Source of the DNA: Stomorhina lunata
Lineage: Eukaryota > Arthropoda > Insecta > Diptera > Rhiniidae
Assembly: GCA_933228675.1 (NCBI GenBank)
Contig: OW121741.1
Span: 59,733,363-59,797,362, forward strand
Length of the DNA stretch: 64,000 nucleotides
Direction: 5' to 3'
The translations under genes and the position numbers were made by a program. The notes under the pieces were generated by a model, which searched no databases, was not told the origin of the DNA, and saw only the letters and a program-made list of their open reading frames with translations. Below are positions 58,202 through 64,000 of the stretch, one piece after another. Positions within the stretch are counted from its first letter, which is position 1. Every line of letters starts with the position of its first letter.

Positions 58202-58610
58202 TTATTGAATAACGAAGTGTTGCTCTGAATACTCTGGCAAAAAATCTGCCATCATGTGTGCATCCCAGCGACCCTGGTATCTTTCCTCCATTGTCGGAAT
58301 ATCTTGGTGAAATCGTTCGCCCTGTTCCTCACTTAAGTCTCCTAGATTTTCAGGAAAACGATCTAAGTGACTGTGAAGGTAATGTAACTTGATGCTCATG
58401 TTGCATCCAAGATTCTGGAAGTGAGTTAACATCTCTTCAACGTGCGCAACATAACCATCATTCTTGTTATTTCCTAAGAAATGTTGAATAACCTATACAA
58501 ACGAATCCCATGCATTTTTCTCAATTTCTGACATTGAACTGAGAAAATCGGTATCTTTGACCAATTTGCGAATTTGTGGGCCGTCAAATATTCCTGCTCT
58601 CAGCCTTCAA
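58202..58610 (-). pseudogene. Transposase C-terminal remnant of the CACAG-ended element
   Basis: The 58,432-58,202 frame has NMSIKLHYLHSHLDRFPENL and EEQGERFHQDIPTMEERY, matching the 20.6-kb transposase. Weaker coding signal extends upstream to about 58,600 (a DGPQIRKLV-like stretch). The rest of the gene is missing between the arms, so mobility would need a helper. Confidence 0.75.
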
Positions 58611-59331
58611 TACTGTATTTCCACAGTAACACGTGTCTCACAGAAATACGTGTTTTGCCCAAAACAGTATTTCGCGTACTTGTTTTGCCATACATTTCTC
58701 ATTCGTCCAAAACACTTTGGCAGTACCTGGATATTGTATAGTGGTTTCAAAAGCATCGAATTTTTTTATTTTGTTTCGTTGTGTAATAGGAAGGTATCCG
58801 TCAATTTTAGCGAAATTTTATATTTTATTGTTGACATGTATATTGTAAGTTAAAAAATAAAAAAATTTAAACTAAGTAAAATGTTTTTGTAAATTGTCTT
58901 CGGCAAGTCCTCAATGACATATAATGGCCAGTGAAAATTGTTATAACTCTAAAACTCTTTAACCGATTTATGTAGCTTATTGGAAAAACTATTGCCTTTG
59001 CACTAAGAACTAGAATCCACTTTTTTGCAAAAGGGGGAATAAATAGCTTTAGTTTTGCAAAAACTGAAAATTTGTCAACTTTTTTTCGATTTAAAAGCTA
59101 TTTTTCAGATTTGGGGCCTATGCGCTACGTGTTAACGTTGTCCAATTCGACTAAAATTTTGTGGGTGGAAGTTTCTCACCAAATCTCACAATAATTCGAC
59201 AGGCACCCCTTGAAATTGGAAAATTTATTTTTTTCATACATTTGAAAACCCGCTATAATGCGTATATCAAGCAAAAAACTAAAATTTTGTGAAAATGAGC
59301 GAATTCACTAAATTGCGAATAAATTCGAAAA

Positions 59332-61667
59332 CAAGTAAGAGTGGTATATTCGGCTTTGCCGAATCTTGGATACCCTTCACCAATGGCGTTGCAAAAGTAC
59401 TTAATGTAATTCCTAGCAAAATTTGGTTATACTAGTATTATATGCAAAGAGTCTTTAAAATTAAGAGTCGGAAAAAGAAAAGCTTTTCGGTGGCGTCATC
59501 ATCTAGAATAGTTATGCACCCAAAGGTTAGGTTGGGCAGGTGGCTGATGTCTAGGGAAGCTTCACTTTGGTTCTAAAGTGGTCCCTTTGTGAAAGATAAT
59601 GATTACTAACCTACATATTTAAGCCATAGACACATATTTTACGAACATTTAATAAAGTTCGATAGACCAGATAAACCATGCAGAAAAGATGCTTCAAAAT
59701 ATAGATGCCCTTACATTTGCAATAGCACATCGATTTGATGAAGTTTAAGTATTCTGGCATGCAACCCAAAAACACAGTGCCCAGTGAGGGTTGTGCACTT
59801 TAATTCGTACGAATTATCCAACTAGTAAAAGTTCTTGATTAGTTATGTAAAACTCTGAAGTCAGTGGACTGATTTAGGTCAAAGCTTTAACAATGATAAG
59901 CCTTAAAATTATAGGGTATACACTCTTAGTTTTAGATACATACGTGAAATATATAGCTTTTGAATGGATGGATATCAGCTTTGTCGGAAAAGTTATTAAA
60001 GATTTACTTATTAATCTGAAGTTAGTTAATTAATTTAAATGAACACTTCATCAATAATATTTGGGATGTATTGTTCTTTCGATCTGTCCGATGTATGTTT
60101 GGAAAGTTTTGCTCTAGTTCCTTGTGCAATTTTAATGTGATTTAATTTATCAGCATTAAATCGATTCCCGGTCGGGGTTATATGGGAGATTTCACTAAAT
60201 GCGAATAGAGCTCGCCCATTTTCAATATCGAACTTTTCAAGAGATCAGAAATACTTTTGTCAAATGTTGTCCCTCTAGAATGTTTATTTTAGGCGCTATC
60301 GCCCTGAATATCAATATTGTACAACGAAGTTATACGGGATCAATTGTCAAATGTGAACGAATTTCTCCCAATTACAATTAAAAAATTTAAATTTTCGTTG
60401 ATATGTAACATACTTACATACATATGTAGGTTTTGAACGGATATCATGTAGTACTTCCTAGGAAGATTATCTATAACTTGATATATAATACATTCTCAAA
60501 TGTTATCATAATGTTCAAAAGTCAGACACAAAATTAAGATTAATGCAGAGTGTCTGTCTGCTAAAATCAGATTTGTGGAGCTCCTGGATTTTACACAAAA
60601 TTTTAGGATATTGTCCCACCCTGAATTTTATCATTGTACCATCGCTTAAATGCTAAATTATATCTACCACAAATTACGGAATGCATCAGGATTTAGGTAA
60701 TCCCCTGCGAAGGACGCTATTAAATTTCATCAAAATAAACACCTGAGATATCGACAAAACAGGAGCTCCAAAAACTTGACTACAACAGAAAAAATTACAG
60801 ACAGGTAGACGGACGGACAAAAAAACAGACGGACGGACAAACAAACAGACGGACGGACGGACAGACAGATAAACAGACGGACGGACGGAGGTCGCGAAAT
60901 CGATTCTCCTGCCGATTCTGAGTTGATCGGTACAATTTGAATGGTATTCGTAATCAGATTTGTGGAGTATAGATTTTAGAAAATCCTCACACAAAGAACG
61001 ATGTCAAATTTTATCACAATCGGTCCATAATCACCTGAGATATCGCTAAAACAATACTTACAAAAGTTAACAAAATTTCTTAGACACGTACTTTGGGCAA
61101 TTTGCTGTACATCAAATGTAGTGTTATGGCGATATCTCAATTGTTTATGGACCGCTTTTGATAAAATTTAATAACGTGCTTGGCGGGGGAATTTCCTAAA
61201 ATCTGATATAAAATTTATGTAGGTCCGTGCTAAAGGAGGATGGTTTTTCCTATTTCTGCATTTCATTTTTTCAACAAACATTCTCTAATGCGAACTTTGG
61301 GCAATTTGCGATACATCAAATTCAGTGTTTTGGCGATATCTCAGTTGTTTATGGACCGATTTTGATAAAATTTTAGAGAGTGCTTTGGGAAACTATTTCC
61401 TACAATCTGATATATAACATATTATCACATGTACACCAGGAGTATCTTTTTTCTCTTGGTATTTAAAAGTGTGTTTCAATCAAAAATTTTAAAATTTTCG
61501 TCTAATTTTTGGTATTTTTTCGATATTTTCGGTGTTTATAAACCGATTTTAATGAAATTTAATAGCGTTCATTGCGGGAGAATTTCCTAAAATCTGATAT
61601 ATAATTTATGTAAGTCCATTCTCCAGGGGCTTCAGAAACTTGATTTCAACAGACAGACAGACAGACG

Positions 61668-61699
<32 letters not shown>

Positions 61700-61838
61700 G
61701 ACATCGCTTAATCGATTCTCCTCCCGATTCTGAGTCGATCGGTATAATTTTTATGGGGTCTACGATCACTAATAAAAAAATTACAAACGGAATCACAAAC
61801 TTATAATACCCTTTCACCTATTGGTGAAGGGTATAAAA
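59332..61838 (-). mobile_element. Complete Helentron-like repeat nested in a transposon arm
   Basis: Starts CAAGTAAGAGTGGTATATTC with the hairpin TTCGGC-TTT-GCCGAA and ends CACCTATTGGTGAAGGGTAT before an A-run; about 2.5 kb. The left arm of the host transposon shows the unoccupied site as an uninterrupted A8 run between attcg and tcaatcg, so the ends are known to within a few bases. This copy defines the family. No ORF. Confidence 0.85.
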
Positions 61839-62833
61839 ATCAATCGATTTTTATGGTCGATATCTCATTTTGTTGCTATTATATGTCGCTATGCGATAAA
61901 ATAATAAATCTGGAAGTTTTTTTGCCGTTTTCGATTTTTTTTCTTAAGTTTTTTATTATAACTCCGATACTATTGATCCGATTGATCCGATATACAGACG
62001 AATTAAAGCTTATGTAAGTCTTAATTTTTCTGATTTTATTTTAATAATATCGGACTAGTAGTTTTTGAGTTATCATTAATTATTTGAAGAAATGTCTAAA
62101 AAAAATGCAATTAAAAAAAAAAACAAAAAAAAAAATCTTGCCATAGAATTTAAAAATTTTACCATTTTTGTACAAAGGTAGTCATGATACATCAAAATTG
62201 TATAGTGGTTTTAAGAGCACATGAAATTTTTTTTATTTTGTTGTGCTGTGTTATTATTGATGAAGTATTCATCTTAATTCCATTTAAAAGCTATATATTT
62301 CACGTATGTATCTAAAACTAAGAGTTTATACCCCATAATTCTCATAAAGCTTTGACCTAAATCAGTCAGCTAACTTCAAAGTTTTACATAACTAATCAAG
62401 AATCAAGTATGCCAGAATACTTAATCTTCATCAAATCGATGTGCTTTTGCAAATCTAAGGGCATCTACATTTTGAAGCATCTTTTATTAAGTGTTCGTAA
62501 AATATACACATATATCGAAGCTACTGGCTGGCTTAAATAAGCATTTTCTACCTGCCCAACCTAACCTTTGGGTCCATAACTATTCTAGATGATGACTCCA
62601 CCGGAAAGGTTTTCGTTTTCCGACATAGCTAAATATTGCTAGGAATTACATTTAGTATGAACAAAAGAAAATTAATATACATACTAAGCATTTGTGTGGG
62701 GCTCAACTAAGTCAGTAATCAGAAACTATATAATTATCAATATATTCTTACGATTTTGTACTTTACTTTTGGAACACCATTGGTGAAGGGTATCCAAGAT
62801 TCGGAAAAGCCGAATATACCACTCCTACTTGTT

Positions 62834-63835
62834 GGAGATAATTCTGTAACTTTTGATCGACTGGAGATATTTAAATGAAATTTGGCATGGTGATAGTCAA
62901 GGAGTCTCCATGAGGGGTCGGGAGAGTAATTGATGGACCTTCAAAGTTGGTCGACTTTTTTAAAAATTCGCCAAAAATCTATTTGTGGATGGATTGAAAA
63001 GATTAAACTTAAGTTGTCTTTGAGAAGATCTACAAAAAATACTCTTACATGTGTAGGTTATCTTCTTTGGGTTTCGAGATATTTGGGTAAAAAGGAATTT
63101 TTGTGTTGGTTTTTTACCTAAATTTTTAAGCTTTTTTTGATCTGGTGGACGCATCTGAGGAATATTCGTTAAATTTGTATAATTTTTGAATAATTTTTGT
63201 CCAAGTCGGTTATAGATATCTTCTTTCGTTTAAAAGTTAAAATTATTCAAAGTTGAAACTTAAAAAAAATTGCGCTTTTTTTTAGTTTTTCCCTAAAAGA
63301 TAGCTATATTTTTTCACTAATAAAATAATATTTTCTTAAGAAACATAAAAAGATTTTTACATTTTTGAAAGAAAACATAATGAGAATGTGTATAAAACAA
63401 ATTTCTTGCTAATTGGACTTTTAGTCCTAGCACATGCCCTCTCCAAAAAATACCCATTTGTAAAAAAAAAATTATTTTAAATAAAAATTTCGCAAAAGGC
63501 ACGCTACCGATTTGAAAAAAAATAAAATGTTCATGTTTTCTAATATATTTGTTATTGATTAGATAAGTTTTTTCTGAAACGAGCTCAGTGTCAGTGCTGC
63601 CATTTTTGTAAAAAAAAACTAATTTTTTGAAACCCTTTTTTCTCGAGTTGGGAATTGGGAAATTTTTAGTTAAAATCGGAATTTTTTTAGTCTTTTGCTT
63701 TTAGATCTTATTGGCCTACATAACTACAAAATTTTATTGTGATATATTTATCTATGTCATTTCTACAAAATATCAAAAATTGAAATTATTATCCTTAAAA
63801 AAGTAGAAAAATAATATTTTTTTGTTTTACGATAC
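62834..63835. other. Stretch without recognised feature
   Basis: Frames at 62,930-63,121 and 63,317-63,502 lack any family signature. No mobile element ends or splice-supported exons were found. Confidence 0.35.
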
Positions 63836-63851
63836 AAAGTGTAAAAAGATT

Positions 63852-63939
63852 AACATACATACATACATACCTACATATGTATATACATACGTACATACAT
63901 ACATACAAACATACAAACATACACACATACATACATACA

Positions 63940-63970
<31 letters not shown>

Positions 63971-64000
63971 GTATGTATATACATACGTACATACATACAT
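63852..64000. repeat. CATA/CATG tetranucleotide microsatellite
   Basis: Imperfect acat repeats run to the window edge and may continue beyond it. Confidence 0.95.

Larger units (their letters stand above)
57126..62252 (-). mobile_element. CACAG-ended DNA transposon with ~800-bp TIRs, itself interrupted
   Basis: Flanked by TTA on both sides (57,123-57,125 and 62,253-62,255); ends CACAG...CTGTG. The left arm (57,126 to about 58,020) recurs inverted at about 58,895-59,331 and 61,839-62,252. Without the 2.5-kb insertion in the right arm it is about 2.6 kb, like the relative at 18,679-21,333, whose protein is homologous. CMC superfamily is inferred from ends, 3-bp TWA duplication and protein. Confidence 0.8.
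54827..62833 (+). mobile_element. Full-length Helentron-like repeat hosting two insertions
   Basis: The copy's own sequence is 54,827-57,125 plus 62,253-62,833. It starts TATACCCTTCACC after a T-run and ends with the hairpin TTCGGa-AAA-GCCGAA and CCTACTTG before TT. It is interrupted by a MITE (55,927-56,461) and by a CACAG-ended transposon (57,126-62,252). Continuity across the second insertion is clear from other copies that read aagaacaatac straight into attattgatgaagtgttc. Confidence 0.8.

Noticed and set aside
63795..63992. 65-residue Tyr/Met/Cys repeat frame at the window end
   Set aside because: Translated CATA microsatellite.

Overview
The window is AT-rich nuclear DNA of an insect, most likely a higher fly (Diptera, probably calyptrate). 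Supporting signs are spliceosomal introns of 51-155 nt, an insulin-receptor-substrate PH-domain exon of fly type (24.46-24.84 kb, minus strand), an mdg3-like gypsy element, DINE-1-like Helentron repeats and many small TIR elements. Almost everything else is mobile DNA, much of it nested. No rRNA gene, CRISPR array or bacterial-type operon is present.

Layout. 1-9 kb: copies of a 2.5-kb Helentron-associated (DINE-like) repeat around a dead LINE. 9-15 kb: A-rich host DNA, a degenerate 29-bp minisatellite and a dead Tc1 element. 15.4-23.2 kb: a decayed gypsy/mdg3-type retrotransposon split by a 2.65-kb DNA transposon with CACTG ends (CACTA/Mirage/Chapaev type). 23.2-25.2 kb: tRNA-SINE remnant and the chico-like exon. 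25.18-28.09 kb: a PIF/Harbinger transposon with CAG target duplication whose Myb-like and transposase genes both read cleanly through introns; it sits inside a dead mariner. 29.7-31.56 kb: about 58 copies of a 31-bp palindromic minisatellite. 51.8-62.8 kb: further Helentron-like copies, including a multi-level nest. The window ends in a CATA microsatellite.

The main find is at 31,562-51,763: a 20.2-kb Polinton/Maverick (adintovirus-like) element with ~370-450 bp terminal inverted repeats that begin AG and end CT. It encodes a protein-primed family B DNA polymerase with N-terminal zinc-finger-like motifs and a clear 100-nt spliceosomal intron, a DD(34)E integrase with a C-terminal chromodomain, an A32/FtsK-like packaging ATPase, a parvovirus-type phospholipase A2 fused to a hydrophobic segment, an adenain-like protease, candidate penton and major capsid genes, a fibre-like coiled-coil protein, a DUF8207-like protein, a pair of secreted-protein paralogues and a block of small accessory genes. 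Together these would supply replication, integration, virion assembly, packaging, maturation and membrane penetration.

This copy is not functional as it stands: polymerase, capsid, penton, ATPase, PLA2, DUF8207 and one secreted paralogue carry frameshifts, nonsense codons or deletions. The integrase, fibre-like gene and one secreted gene remain open. Several breaks lie in A-runs and could be sequencing errors; in-frame stops and internal deletions are better evidence of real decay. A mariner-derived MITE and a second Helitron-like repeat have inserted into the element. Its left end abuts the 31-bp array while its right flank is unrelated GC-rich sequence with no matching target duplication, so the junctions deserve checking.

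Family names come from recognition of motifs and remembered family features; no database search was possible.
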